DNA from: Campanula takesimana
Taxonomy: Eukaryota; Streptophyta; Magnoliopsida; Asterales; Campanulaceae
Direction of reading: 5' to 3'
DNA length: 64,000 nt
Assembly: GCA_026119855.1 (NCBI GenBank)
Contig: JAOWBW010000190.1
Span: 1,018,662-1,082,661 of the forward strand
Positions 33,328 to 45,802 of the stretch are shown here, one piece after another. The translations under genes were made by a program, and so were the position numbers. Under the pieces are notes generated by a model. The model did not search any database. It worked only from the letters and a program-made list of their open reading frames with translations, and was not told the DNA's origin. Position 1 is the first letter of the stretch. Every line of letters starts with the position of its first letter.

Positions 33328-33873
33328 TATAATCAATTATAATTTTAAAAAAATACTTCACACTTAATTATTTTTTGTAATTGTAATTAAATGAATATGA
33401 GGGTTTTTGAGTATTGAAATGGTTATTATTGGGATCCATTTAACTAAAAAGGTTTTTTTTTTTTGTATCTAAATCAAATGAAACTTGCATCTATTTATAG
33501 AGAAAAAATTATGAATTTTGGTGTAAAAAAGGTAAAAAAAAAATCATTTACTGTAAAATAATTGAGCTCAAATAATTGGGATGAGAAATTAAATCGGAAA
33601 TTCCATGAACCAATGAATGATTGCCAAGTGTCACAACTAGAAAAAAGAAAAAAGCCTTGTCGGGCCCTTGACGCGCCTTGTCAGGCGGGTGTTCTACACG
33701 CGCCATATCAGCCCATCAGAAGGCGCCACGTGGCAACCCGGCTGACCCTCTTCTCTCATTAAACGGTGTTGAATCCATTCAACCCCCATTAAACAACCAT
33801 TGCACTTATTAAACACCTCCCACTTTGTTGAATGGCTATTCAACACCCCAAAAAGTAACCATTGTACATGGTC
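33072..33873. mobile_element. Tourist-like (PIF/Harbinger) MITE
   Basis: Inverted termini GACCATCTACAATAG and GACCATGTACAATGG flanked by TAA on both sides (33069-33071, 33874-33876), the TSD typical of PIF/Harbinger. Interior repeats of the word TTCAACA occur on both strands; an (AAT)n microsatellite is at about 33283-33325 and a GC-rich island at 33655-33745. No transposase. Confidence 0.75.
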
Positions 33874-33876
33874 TAA

Positions 33877-36042
33877 GTGTAAAGTTAAAAGAGAAGGAGA
33901 GCAGACGACGAGAGAGAGATGGGATGACTCTGGAAAACCCAACTTGAGTATTCCTTGGAGGCTTTCCATATTAATAGGATTTATACAAACCTATCAAACT
34001 GGGAATATATTCTTTACACTAATTTAGCCTAATCACCTACCTATTTACAAGGTAACTAAATACATGATAAAAATATAAAGATAACAACCTATGTACAATA
34101 TCTAACTGTGGTTATCCAGCTCATATGAGTCACTTGAGACTTGAGATTCAAGATTGTCTCTTTCACTTACATGTAAAATAAAAAAGAGAAGAATAATTAA
34201 TAGGCTAAATCGCACACCTACATATTAAACTTGGACTAGGCTCTAATAATGTAGCTAGGGTAAGTCTAGAATAGAACCACGGAGAACGGTTATTTGTTTA
34301 CGCAATTGTCACTTGACAGGACTGGGGGAAATTTGATTATTAAATCCTAAGACATAAATAAATTAAATTGAGCAAAAACAATATTTAAAGAATACTTCAG
34401 ATTTGATAACTATTCCCACCTTTTAATTCAAATATCATTGGTATATCTTTTCTCTTTTTATCTTATTCACTTGATCACAGATTTATTTCAATCTTTGTTT
34501 CTTCCTTTAGATTAGTTAATAGCAGTGGCACACTCACTAGAAACCCTAATTAATAATAAATCTAACTGGCACAGTCTAAATCTAAGAATTAATTGATGAA
34601 CGATTTAAGAAACTAAGATCAAGAACGCATTCTATAATTATATATAAATAATCGTCTAATTTTGCCTACTTCACAAATTGCTATGACACATACACAATTT
34701 ATGAAAATGCTACAATGAATTTTTACACTTACACAATCAATAGAAAATTCTAGCAAAAATCAATCACAAGGATAAATAGGTTGATCAAATCTACAAACTC
34801 AAGCAATAGATTTAAATTAAAGCTCAAACAAAATTATGAATAGAAATAAAAAAATGAAATAAAAATACCTCAATTGAATAAAAATGGGTTCAAGAAATCA
34901 AACTCAATGCTTGGATTTTATTTCTCCATCCAAGGCTTTGAAATCTACATGGAAAAAGAAAAGAAAATTCTAGATCTAAAGTTCTATGTAAAAGTGTAAC
35001 TCTAAAATAATGAAAGAAGCTAGTTTAAATAATTAGGACAAATTCTAATTGAATAAGGAAACAATAAGGGCTCGTTTGGTAACCCGACACGGATAAGCAT
35101 TATTAATTGTCGGTGTATTAGTTATCACCTGACTATTATTAAGGCGTATTAATAGCCATTTTCAATTGTTAAAATTGTGTTTGGTAAAAACAATATAAAG
35201 GATGTGAATAATTGTTAAATTACAAATATATCTTTTCTTTTGTGCTTTTCCTTCTATGGTTTATTAGCTACAAAAATAATTAACGGTAATACAAAATTTC
35301 ATTGAGTAGAAGAATACTTGCTACGATAAATCAGTGAACTATTAACTGTTTAATCCAGGTATCTAGAAATGAGAACAACTAAGTGTTCTTCAATTCTGTT
35401 TGTGCTAGGTTCTTCGCACGTGCTCAGTCCGTGTGGCCACACGGACTGACATGATATATGCGCTTGATTCCTCCAGTCCGACTCGGACTAATTAGCACGA
35501 GCCGTTCCTGGTCATTTCAATCGGGCCCGTGTGCTTAGAACGTGTGACCACACGTATTGATTCGAATTCCACTCCTCCAATCCGACACATGCTCCTGAGC
35601 ACGACTCGTGCTGGACCTGAACTTCATTTTTCCATCTTTCTTCTCAAGTACCATGGTTGACCCGCTATCGACCTTCCCAGTTGACTTTTACTTGACCTTG
35701 ACTTTGACTTTTCTGATAACTTGGGACTCGACTTTTAAGCTCATAAAATATTACATTCGGAAAAAATATAAAAAGACCTAAATACTCTCGGATTACAATA
35801 AAGCCCCTAAATACAAATTTGCCCCAAATAAAGTACATCAAAATCACTCTTTAAGCTCATAGAAAAATAAAAATTAGATATATAAAATCCGCCACATCAA
35901 TAATACAAGGCAATTACTCTAGAATGCTAAAACATCTTGATTCAGACCTCATTCAAAAGCTTAAACCTAATCAATCACCTTAAAACTTTCTGCTAAAAGA
36001 AAAATGTAGCCATTCAAGTGCCCAAAACCCAGTAAGCAGAAA
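33877..36042. mobile_element. Degenerate LTR-like sequence, minus orientation, with GC-rich palindromes
   Basis: No gene. On the minus strand the part around 34203-34290 reads like the CTCCGTGG-containing 3' end of an Athila-type LTR, and 35425-35611 holds several palindromes: GTGTGGCCACAC (35431-35442) inside a longer perfect 22-bp palindrome, GTCCGACTCGGAC (35476-35488), GTGTGACCACAC (35542-35553) and GCACGACTCGTGC (35599-35611). A MITE-like start (GGGCTCGTTTGGTAAC, about 35069) lies between. The 36042 side includes the 3' flank of the ABCB pseudogene. Boundaries are not certain. Confidence 0.4.
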
Positions 36043-37202
36043 TCACTGACTAATGACTCTGCCATTAGAACTTGGGCTTTGTACACTAACAAGAGAATAG
36101 TAAGCCCCTTTGGACCCTTTGGCCAGCAATGAAGAGTGCGTCCCTCTTTCCACCACCTTCCCCTTGTCCAACACCGCGATCATGTCACAATTTTGTATAG
36201 TACTCAGCCTGTGTGCCACAACAACGCTCGTCCGTCCGATCATCACCCGCTGAAGTGCATCTTGCACCACTTTCTCCGATATACTGTCGAGTGCACTCGT
36301 AGCCTCATCCAACAACAAGATTGCCGGATTTTTTAGTATAGCTCGAGCTATTGCTATACGTTGCTTCTGTCCTCCCGAGAGCTGTAATCCTTTGTCTCAA
36401 TTAAGCTAATTATAGTCGACTTTCCACACCCACTATGTCCTACCAAAGCCGTTGACTTCCCAGCTTCAATTTTGATTGAAAAGCCTTTGAAGATAAAAAC
36501 ATCCGGCCTAGCAGGGTAAGAAAAATCAACATTATGTAACTCAATATGCCCATATAACTTGTTTGGTTTGTTTCCCTCTGAGTCTTCAGGCTCAATTTTT
36601 GAGTCTCGGTCTAAAACTGCAAAGACAGACTTGACTGCATCTGAACCTTTGGCAAGGTCATTAGTCATAGTCCCAGCAATAGCAATGACCTTCCCAGTCA
36701 CGACTAATATCATGAAGGTCTCAAAAAACGCCTTTGGCCCGATGTAGCCTTGAGAAATAAGCCTCCCACCATACCAAAAGTCTAAAGCCCAAATGAGAGT
36801 CATAAGGCTTTGGGAAGTACCAAGTCCAACACCAGCAAACCATGATTGTCGTATACTTTCCTTGATTGGGATTTCCTGGGCTTGCTCAAGCAATTTCAAA
36901 ATCCGTGCTTGAGAGGAGAAGGCAGTAACAGTACGGTGATTTGAAACAGCTTCAGCAGCGAGCTTACTGCTTTCATCTTGGGCCTTCAGTGCCTTTTGTG
37001 ACATGCTCTTCAGCAGCACACGCTTGCAGTAGAAGCAGACAACGATAATGGGCTCGACGGCTATCATGACCAAGGCAAGTCTCCAGGCAATCACCAGGCC
37101 CATGGTGCAAGCAATTGTAACTGCTGAAAATGTTTGTACCAGCAATGAAATTTGATCCCCCACCAATGATTTTACCTGCAAAACTACCATGAATTTAATG
37201 TA

Positions 37203-37284
37203 CTCCCTCCGTCCCAAAATACGAATGTACGAAATTTCTTTTGATCAAAAGCAATTTCAGGCATTCATTTTGGGACAGAGGTAG
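37203..37284. mobile_element. Very short Stowaway-like MITE in ABCB-paralogue intron 6
   Basis: 82 bp, from CTCCCTCCGTCCCAAAATAC to (inverted) CTACCTCTGTCCCAAAATGA, flanked by TA. Not in the intact paralogue. Confidence 0.7.
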
Positions 37285-40200
37285 TACTGAAAAGTAATCA
37301 GCACTCTGATGAGTACTGTGATTTCAAAATTGGAGTTGCTTTGTAAAATGTACCACATTGGCATCTTTGGAAAGTCTAGAACAAATAGCTCCACTGGAAT
37401 TTTCATCCTGATCAAACCAACCGATCTCAAAAGTCAGAATCTTGGACAACATTTTCTCCCTAATTCTAGTAGTCAAGTACTCTCCCATAGTAGCGAAATT
37501 ATAATGCTGCAGTATATTGCTGATTAGAGAGAAGACCGCCAAGCCAAGAAAGCACAATGCATAGATTCTTGTCTTGTACTTGATCTCATTATGATCGGGG
37601 ATGAAATACACAGATATCATTGACCCCATTGCAAACGCATACAACGGATGAATGGCACCATGTAGAACTGCAGCAAAGCTCCCCAATGCAGCTTGCCTCC
37701 ATTCAGGTAGATTCATAGCTAACAATCTTTTAAATGATGGCACTAGAATAACTTGATCCTTTGAAGTGATCGTGTTAGCGGAAGTGGGGCCCACAATTGA
37801 TAATGTGCGGCTGCTTGTGCTATGGACATCAGCTTGGTTTCCAATTGAGGAAAAGGAACTAGGGTGATGATTGTATGCTTCCTCGTTTGTTTCAGTTTGT
37901 TGGAGACGAACGAGAGATGTGTAGAGGCCATTTTCATCCTTAATAAGGTTATTGTGTGAGCCATTTTCCATGACCTGACCGTTCTGGACAACAGCAATGA
38001 GGTCAGCATTACGAATAGTGGAGAGCCGGTGGGCAATTATTATGGTGGTGCGGCCCACGGAAGCCTGGTCGAGAGCATCTTGAACTACTCGTTCAGACTC
38101 AGAGTCAAGGGCACTGGTCGCCTCGTCAAGTAGGAGGATCCGAGGTGTATTGATTATTGCCCGAGCAATTGCTATTCTTTGCTTTTGTCCCGCTGACATT
38201 TGAACACCCCTTTCACCCACCTGCAGTTATCAAAAAAAAAAAAAAAAAAACAGTGTCAATAAGCATCACACTTTTTTTTTTGTTCGTTTCAAAATAAGTG
38301 TCCCGTTTTCTATATAAGAAAATAGTCTTTAAGTAATTTTATCATGGCATAAGCGATGTTCAAACGAGTAAACATATTTGTTAAAATGTTTGACAAGTAA
38401 ACTGCGACACTTATTATAGGACAACATCATAGTTGTCACCTTCCATTTATGTCCTCCCAAACAAGTATTGTGTGTCTTAATAAATAAATAGTCTCAGTGC
38501 AATTTTGTCATGGTATAAACAATATACATACGAGTAAATCATGTTCTTTAAATAGGTTGACAAGTCAACTGAAACATGGAAGAATTACTTTTCTCACAAA
38601 GATTCCAGATCCTATTTGGTGGATATGCCAAATCATGTATTTCTGGGTTTTTTTTTTTACCTTAACTAACAAACTGTTGACACGGGAAGAACTGTTGTGT
38701 GCACAATCTGTCAGACTCGCATCAATATATTTGAAGCTTTCATGTTCTTTTGCTTGACTACAAGCTTTTCTTTATTTTCATAGAGTTGGTTTCTAATCAT
38801 AAACCCGACATCACAACATAAAACCAATTTTATTCGTTTGCATGCTAACAAACACCTAAGCAAGACCAATCATAACGGAGTGGAGGCCTAACACCTTCCC
38901 GTTCCGTAACTTAACCCCCGAATTCTTAAATTTCTTAATACTGGATTTTCTTATATTTTCCTCATAATTAAACATATGTGGCGGCTTAATATTTAAATCG
39001 AAGTAGGTTAAAAGAAGCAAGAATGTTTCTGCACCATTCTCAGACTTGGTCAAAAAGCTACATGAGAAGAGCTGGTGCAAGCAAGTGCATGAATATTTAA
39101 ACAACAAGCTAATGATGATTAATTATGACAGAAAACCATAAGGGGAAGTATTTTAGAGAGATTAAGAACTATAATTGATAAAACTATTTTTTTTTTTTTT
39201 GAATCATTCCTAATAATTAGAGCATCTTTTTTGCAATCACATGAGTATAAGGTTTAGATATTCAATGTGGGAGTATTGTTTTTTGTTAGTATTATTTTCT
39301 CTTTTGCTAATTTTATTACCACCTAATGATGAGGATAAAGTAGGAAAACAAAGTTGGTTTAAAAAGAAGAGGACACAAGCAGCAGAAGAAACCTGAGTAT
39401 CATAGCCCTGAGGCAACTGAGAGATAAAGTTATGAGCATTAGAAGCTTTGGAAGCTGCAATAACTTGATCCATTTCAGCATCTTCCTTGCCAAAAAGTAT
39501 GTTTTCTTTAATTGATGTCGCAAATAAAGCGGGTTCTTGACTCACTAACCCCATCTGTGACCTTAACCACTTGAGCTGAAGCTTATCTATTCCCACCCCA
39601 TCAAGTAGAATTTCACCTCCCACTGGCTCATAAAACCTCTGCAATAAAGCTATCACCGTTGATTTTCCAGACCCACTTCCCCCTACCAATGCAACAGTCA
39701 TCCCAGCAGGCACGTACAAGTTGAAGTCTTTAAATATTGCGCTCTCTGGGCGTGATGGGTAGGCAAACATAACGTGTTTGAAATCAACCTCACCTGAAAT
39801 GTTGGTCAGAATCTGGCCGTCCATGTCGTCCGAATCAATCTTGGGGACACGATTTATAACTTCCATTATGCGCTCATAGGCTGCCATTGCTTCTGTTATG
39901 TGCTTAAGGTTAGATAATCCAGAACCCAATGATCTGATCAAAGACACAGAGAAATACGTAACTGTTATTGGGCCCTATACATTTGTGTGATTCAGTCGTA
40001 AATGATGAAATTGGTGCAGAGAGAGAGAGAGAGAGGGAGAGAGATTAAAGATGAAGAAACTTACAATCCACCCATGGCAATGGAAGCACCAACTACAAAC
40101 ACTGTGCCTCCCTGAGCCCCATGATACATGACCAATCTGCTACCATAAAATGACATAAACGCCCAAATCGCAAAAGAAATTCCACTGCTACCTATTGCCA

Positions 40201-40597
40201 AGCCTTTTGCCAAACCCTGCTTTAGCCCCAAATTCAAAGTCCCCTGAAGAGCTGCAGAGTAATCTGTCACCGTTTTACGCTCTCCTACAAATGAATAAAC
40301 TGTTCTCACTGCAGACATGGCTTGTTCTACAATTGTGTTGGCCTTATTGTACTCAATTCTTTTCTTTCTTGCAATACCTGTAAGAGCTCTTCCATACATC
40401 AAACCTGGGATAACCAAGAGAGCCACAAACGGGAACCCAACTATTGCGAGTCGCCATAGCAGGACAAATGCCACAACATATGCCCCGACAAACGTTGCCA
40501 CGTTCATAACAAATGTTGGTACCTACGAGTTTTGAAATTCGCAGCACATTAAAAAGTTGTATGACATGGTCAAATACGTTCTAATAAAATAACGATA

Positions 40598-40776
40598 CTC
40601 CCTCCGTCCCAAAATGATCTTCCTATTTGACATTTTTCGTTGTCCCAAAATGTTCTTCCCATTTCTCAATTTAGGCTTAAAAAGTGCATAAACATAACAT
40701 GGCTAGTGAAGCAAGTGTTCATGTTCTTAAAAAGTTTGAATAGTCAAATGAGAAGATCATTTTGGGACGGAGTGAG
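40598..40776. mobile_element. Stowaway-like MITE in ABCB-paralogue intron 3
   Basis: Starts CTCCCTCCGTCCCAAAATGA, ends TTTTGGGACGGAGTGAG, TA flanks. The corresponding intron of the intact gene (24738-24869) is much shorter and lacks it. Confidence 0.75.
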
Positions 40777-40807
40777 TATAAATGAACAAATATTTCCAAA
40801 TCGTATA

Positions 40808-40892
40808 CTCCCTCCATCCTGAAAAATGTTGTTTCCTTTGTCCCCAAAAATGGTCTGATTCCTAATATGGGACATTTTTGAGATGGAAGGAG
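40808..40892. mobile_element. Short Stowaway-like MITE in ABCB-paralogue intron 3
   Basis: 85 bp, from CTCCCTCCATCCTGAAAAAT to ATTTTTGAGATGGAAGGAG with TA flanks; the second MITE in the same intron. Confidence 0.7.
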
Positions 40893-41633
40893 TAGTATTT
40901 AAGCTTCAAAGTGAGTGAAAACGAACAGATCAATGTCCATTGATTTGCAAAGATAGTAACTAACCTTTTCACTAATGACTTCTTGTATTACAATACTATC
41001 GTTAGAAACGTTGGTGATGACCTCAGCGGTGCTTGTGACATGCAAATCAAAGTAGCTCACATCTTGCCTTAATATTGCTTTTAAATATCTTTCCCTCGAT
41101 CTTGATGATTTTCTCTCTGCTGTTCTTGCCCAACAGTATCCCTCTGTGCCCAAAAATCCATATATAACCAAAACCCGTTAAAAAGGCTTAAGTGAGAAAT
41201 AAAAACAAAAAAGGATAAATCTGAAAATGAAACGCACCAAAGAAACAAGCAACCCATGTCGCACAAGCTATGTAACACATTACAACTGCATTCTATAAAT
41301 AAGAAAAAGAAAATCCAAATAGTTTCACATAGCAAATTAACAATAATCAACAACGCTCGTTGTTAGGAATAGCACACACAAGTACTAAGAGAATACCTTG
41401 TTGATACCATCAATTAAGGTTGCCATGGATAATGACCCGGAAGAACCAATATTGTTCATGAGCTTACTGGTGATCATCATCCTCACCGGCATGGAAATTC
41501 CATCGCCAACCGCACCGAGAAAGCCGAGAGTCATCAATATCAAGTCAACACCATCAGCATGCATAAAAATGGAAAGAACCGACCCATTTCTTTTCTTTTT
41601 CTGATTCCCCTGACTCTTCTCATCCTTATCCAT

Positions 41634-42025
41634 CTTCCCTTCTCTCTGTTTCAGGATGAACTTGCAATTAGATAACTCAAGCTCTGTTCTTATGTTCGTT
41701 GAAATTTAAGGTTTCTGCAATACCAAATAAAATTTCTGATGTATGGAAAAGCTAAACATAATGATGATCAAGTAGGGCATTGGCAATGAGCTGTATGATG
41801 AAGTAGATGTGTGTATAAAATTGCGTGTGTATTTTGTGGGAGTATATAATATGCCATGTGATATGCATTTTGTTTCCCCTGACTCTTCTCATCCTTATAC
41901 AACTTCATTTCTTCTCCCTCCCATGGCTGTAGATCCAGATCCAAAAGGTTTTTTCTTCCTAACCTGTATGAGACACTTTTTTAATCACCCAACATCATCT
42001 TCTAATAAACTAACATTGTTTAAGA
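41634..42025. promoter_or_regulatory. Upstream region of the ABCB paralogue
   Basis: On the minus strand a weak TATA-like word (TTTTATAC, 41820-41813) lies about 180 bp before the ATG, similar in distance to the intact copy. A 25-bp piece of the gene's own exon 1 (41605-41629) is repeated exactly at 41874-41898. No gene is seen. Confidence 0.4.
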
Positions 42026-44713
42026 TTAAGTATTACTTACAGGTTGCTTCTCTTTCCTTGGAGGCATAGGATTGGCATTTGGAGCTTCATCTGTAGGCCT
42101 ATCTGGGCATTTCCTTATGTTAGGCCCATCTTGTCTGCATATCCTACAAGTCATTTTGATTCCCTTCTTTGATTTTTTTACTTGCTTGTATGGATCCACT
42201 TCCACATCAGGTTGAGATTCTGGACCCACATTTGTTGGTTTCCCTTTTCCATCTTCAAGTGCATCCTTCCTTCTCATCCATTTTGGTCTCCCCTTCACAA
42301 CCCTTGGTGGTGGTGGCAACAATACAGGTTTATCAGTCTGGGGCCACAAGTGTATACCATTCAATGGTTTCAACATGTGTTCATAACACTTGAGGTATGT
42401 TTCACCCGTTAAGCATCCATATATGTAGCTTTCTGGCTCCTCTCTCATTAGGGCAATGGCAGATACAACATGGCAACAGGGAATACCAGTTAGTTGCCAT
42501 ACCCTACAAGTGCAAGTCCAAGCATTAAGGTCAACTATTGTCCCAGTTCTAGAACCCCCAATCTCAAACTGTGAATCCCCATTCCATAATGCAGTAAATT
42601 CCCTTGAATTGATCAGTGAATCACCTAAAGTAGCCAACACTCTATACCCAAATCTCCTACCATCAGCCAATATTTTTCTCATATATTCTCTCCTATCCCT
42701 CATCCTGGCCATAACTTGTTGCCTAATAGCTAATAGCATACTAATCACAGGTTTATATCCCGCCTCTATAATCCAAAAATTAAAGCTCTCACATATATTA
42801 TTATCAACTGAATCACAAGTGCAATAAACAGGGAAAAATGCCTTACACCATCTTGATGGATCCTTATCCATCAAATGCTTATACCCATGTTCAGACAATG
42901 CTTTTATCTTCTCCATGTTCTTCACAAATCCATCTTGTGTTGTTGATTTTGCAACGGCCCAAAAATATCTTCTATAGTTGACACCAGTAAGCCCTCTTTT
43001 CCTAAAATTGGCATAAATGTGCCTTGCACAATTTCTGTGATAAATTTCAGGAAACGGATCCTTCACAGCATGTTCCAAACCCTGTACAAGATAGTTTCAG
43101 ATTAACAAGTCAATTATAGCACAATATATGGGAATACAAAAGATACATTGTAAGTGAATTACTACACAATATAGTGTTTGTGTACCTTTTGTTGGTCAGA
43201 CATAATGGTCCACCCAGCTCCATTTCCCATGTCAATGTCTTTTCAAAGCAGATTAAGAAACCAACCCCATGTATGTTGATCTTCCTTCTCCAGTACTGCC
43301 CATGCTATAGGAAACATCTGGTTATTGGTATCTTTTCCCATTGCAACTAATAGTTCACCCTTTATCCAAGTCTTCAAGAAACAGCCATCAACACCAACAA
43401 ACTTTCCGCACCCATTAATAAACCCCCTTTTAACAGCATCAAAACATATGTACAATCTTCTGAATTCTGGAGGTCAACACCATTCATCACCAGTCCCCTT
43501 CAAAACAATAGTACTACCTGGATTTGATCTTCCTAGCTCATACACATAGTTCCACAGTTTGGCATAATGGTCCTTCAATGACTGTCTCACCTCATTTAAA
43601 GCTCTTTGTTTTGTTTTAAAACATAGTTTCAGATTCACCTCCATACCAACATCTCTTTTTACCATGTTCTTTATATCAATCAACTCCATGAATGGATTTT
43701 CCCTAAATCAAAGCAAAAAACATCTCCTTTATTTATAGGATTCCCACCACTTCCCTCATTTACTCCTTCATTTATAGGATTCCCAGAATTAATCCCTTCA
43801 TTTTGGAAATCAGCCCTTGCATTCCCATCATCCCCATCTTCATTATCAACCCTTGCATTCCCATCATCCCCATTTTCATTGTCATTATCCACACTTACAA
43901 CATTTTTCTTGGCTATTTTTCTCTTGGGTTGTTCAGCTCTAAACCTATTGGATAGGTATTCTCCATCATCAGTCAAAGCCTCAACATCTTTAAGACTGTC
44001 ATTACTCTCATACCCATCATCCACATACCCATCATTGTTATCACCACCCAAGTCTTTATCTTTCCTAGACTGACTCTGAGATTCAAGGTTTTGAAACACA
44101 TATTCATTATTAACCCACCATTGATCATCACCACCCAAGTCTTTATCATTCACATCCAAATTGTCTCCATCAGACTATTTAGCATTGGATCCATTATCAT
44201 CATTTTGTGTCCCTGATGGATAAGTCAAACACATTATATTTGGTTCTTCTTGCCTCAAGATAGCTTCATCGATGACATGCTTCACATAAATGTGTACTTC
44301 TCCACAATTTTTCCCAATTTCACAAGCCTCAATAATGTCATCATCACACGTAATTAAATACAACCCAAAATGTTGAGATAAACCAGGTTTGTGATAATAT
44401 AAGCTATCACCACACATATAACCCAAGTTATTAACAGTTTTGCACAACTCATTATAACCAATCCAATCTGGATCCACCTTTTCTATCCTAGATACTACAC
44501 CTCCAACATAATCTCTGTTAGGGAGTTCTACAATTTCACCCCGTTGATGTATTACTAAATCTATGACTTGATCTTTAGTTGGTAAAAAATTTTCTTTTTT
44601 TTACTCTCAAACCCATCATGATTATCATCAGCACATGGATCCTCAACAACATATGGATCATCGCCAATAGAAGAATCATCACTAACAAATGAATAATCAT
44701 TATCACCATTCAT
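42026..44713 (-). pseudogene. MULE (Mutator-like) transposase gene, broken
   Basis: From ATG 44713 an acidic N-terminus meets a frameshift at the poly-A run near 44596. Then come a PB1-like N-terminal domain (RDYVGGVVSRIEKVDPDWIG, GYMCGDSLYYHKPG), an acidic linker, a shortened region where the DNA-binding part is mostly missing, the DDE-type MULE core (KFVGVDGCFLKTWIKGELLVA, FPIAWAVLEKE) and, after an intron (43185-43082), the rest of the core. This is followed by a SWIM zinc finger (CTCRVWQLTGIPCCHVV) and a C-terminal zinc knuckle (CRICRQDGPNIRKC). In-frame stops are at 44177-44175, 43476-43474 and 43245-43243. The last exon (43081-42026) is open for 350 codons. MULE transposases cut and paste DNA between long inverted repeats; this copy is inactive. 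Confidence 0.88.
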
Positions 44714-45295
44714 ACTGCATTTAAAACAAAACCCTGATTATCATACTGACAAATTTTAACTCAACCAAATTATCAAGGTTAGATAGAAGAAAACTTACTT
44801 GAAGCAACCTCTGCTACCTCGTTCCAGGAAGAACTCCTTCAATTTCGTTCGATTCTTCAAGAATTCCCTATAGGTCGCTGCTCAGTGAATTCGATTTAGG
44901 GAAAATGAGATATTTTGGGAGTAATTGTTATATTTGGTGGGAAATCACCCGCCCATTAACATAATCACGTGCCAGTCACGCGGAGTCGTTTACCCTTCTC
45001 ATCACGTGCTTGGTCCGTGTTAGGTCAAAGTCAAATATTTGTTTAGTCATGATCCATGTGTGCACTCATTTGCCACATAGGCTGGATTTGACGGAGATTT
45101 GAACGGCTAATTGACAGAAGGACGACATAATCCCTCAAACACGAAGGTCAAGGATGAAAAGGTAAAAAAAAAATGTTAAGTGACGAAAAGGCAAAAACTT
45201 AAATAGTTTAAGGACGAATTAGGTACTTAACTCGATTAGGGCTGACATCATCAGTAATGCATAATCGTTGATCACCTTTGGTACACAATGTGATA
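44714..45295. other. 5' flank of the MULE gene
   Basis: No gene. The outer part (about 45120-45237) with GACGAA-AGG-CAAAAACTTAA-type text and GGACGAATTAGGTACTTAACTC resembles a MULE terminal inverted repeat, but I did not find its partner on the other side. Confidence 0.4.
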
Positions 45296-45802
45296 CTCCC
45301 ACCGTCCCAAAATGATCTTCTCATTTGTCATTGTCCCAAAAATTTCTTCCCATTTCTATAATGTGGGCTTAAAAGTGCATAAACAAAACATGGCTATTGA
45401 AGGAATTTTTTCTCAAATAATTCATTTTTAAAATAATAATTCCCAAAATGGCAACTCTTCAAAACTATTTGCCAAAATGACCACTTTTTCAAAACTCGCT
45501 ACTCACAGTGACGAGTTTATAAAATTCTCGCCGAAACTCGCTATTACCATTAGCGAGTTCTATATTCCTTATTTTTCTTTTGTGTTTTACGAAATTATTT
45601 TCGAATTTTGGATATTTTTTTAAAAAAATATATAAACTCGCTAATGGTAATAGCGAGTTTACATTAATAATCGAATTTCGGATATATTTTTTTAAAAAAT
45701 ATATAAACTCCCACAGTCCCAAAATGATCTTCTCATTTGTCATTGTCCCAAAAATATAAACTCGCTAATGGTAATAGCGAGTTTACATTAATAATCGAAT
45801 TT
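45296..45802. repeat. MITE fragments interleaved with CTCGCTA hairpin repeats
   Basis: Two fragments start like the MITE at 40598 (CTCCCACCGTCCCAAAATGA at 45296, CTCCCACAGTCCC near 45708) but lack a right end. Between and after them the 27-bp hairpin AAACTCGCTA...TAGCGAGTT occurs at 45534-45560, 45634-45660 and 45758-45784, with a diverged copy at 45492-45516. Confidence 0.65.

Larger units (their letters stand above)
36043..41633 (-). pseudogene. Inverted paralogue of the ABCB15-type gene with a deletion in NBD2
   Basis: Exons (minus): 41633-41397, 41292-41238, 41143-40965, 40522-40065, 39933-39393, 38220-37354 and 37175 onward. Exons 2-5 have exactly the same lengths as in the intact gene (55, 179, 458, 541 nt). 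The linker in exon 6 is 10 residues shorter. In exon 7, NBD2 Walker A (GHSGCGKST) is followed by a junction at 36395-36398 where about 256 bp present in the intact copy are gone. The frame shifts and hits TAG at 36356-36354. Signature, Walker B and the C-terminus (to 36043) remain readable in the other frame. The expected product would be about 1052 aa with a half NBD2, so probably non-functional. It faces the intact gene tail to tail. Confidence 0.9.

Noticed and set aside
36043..36318. A separate small ABC ATPase gene
   Set aside because: It is the frameshifted C-terminal end of the ABCB paralogue, with no start or promoter of its own.
41874..41898. A second start region for the ABCB paralogue
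   Set aside because: Only 25 bp match exon 1 and the frame does not continue; it is a short duplication.
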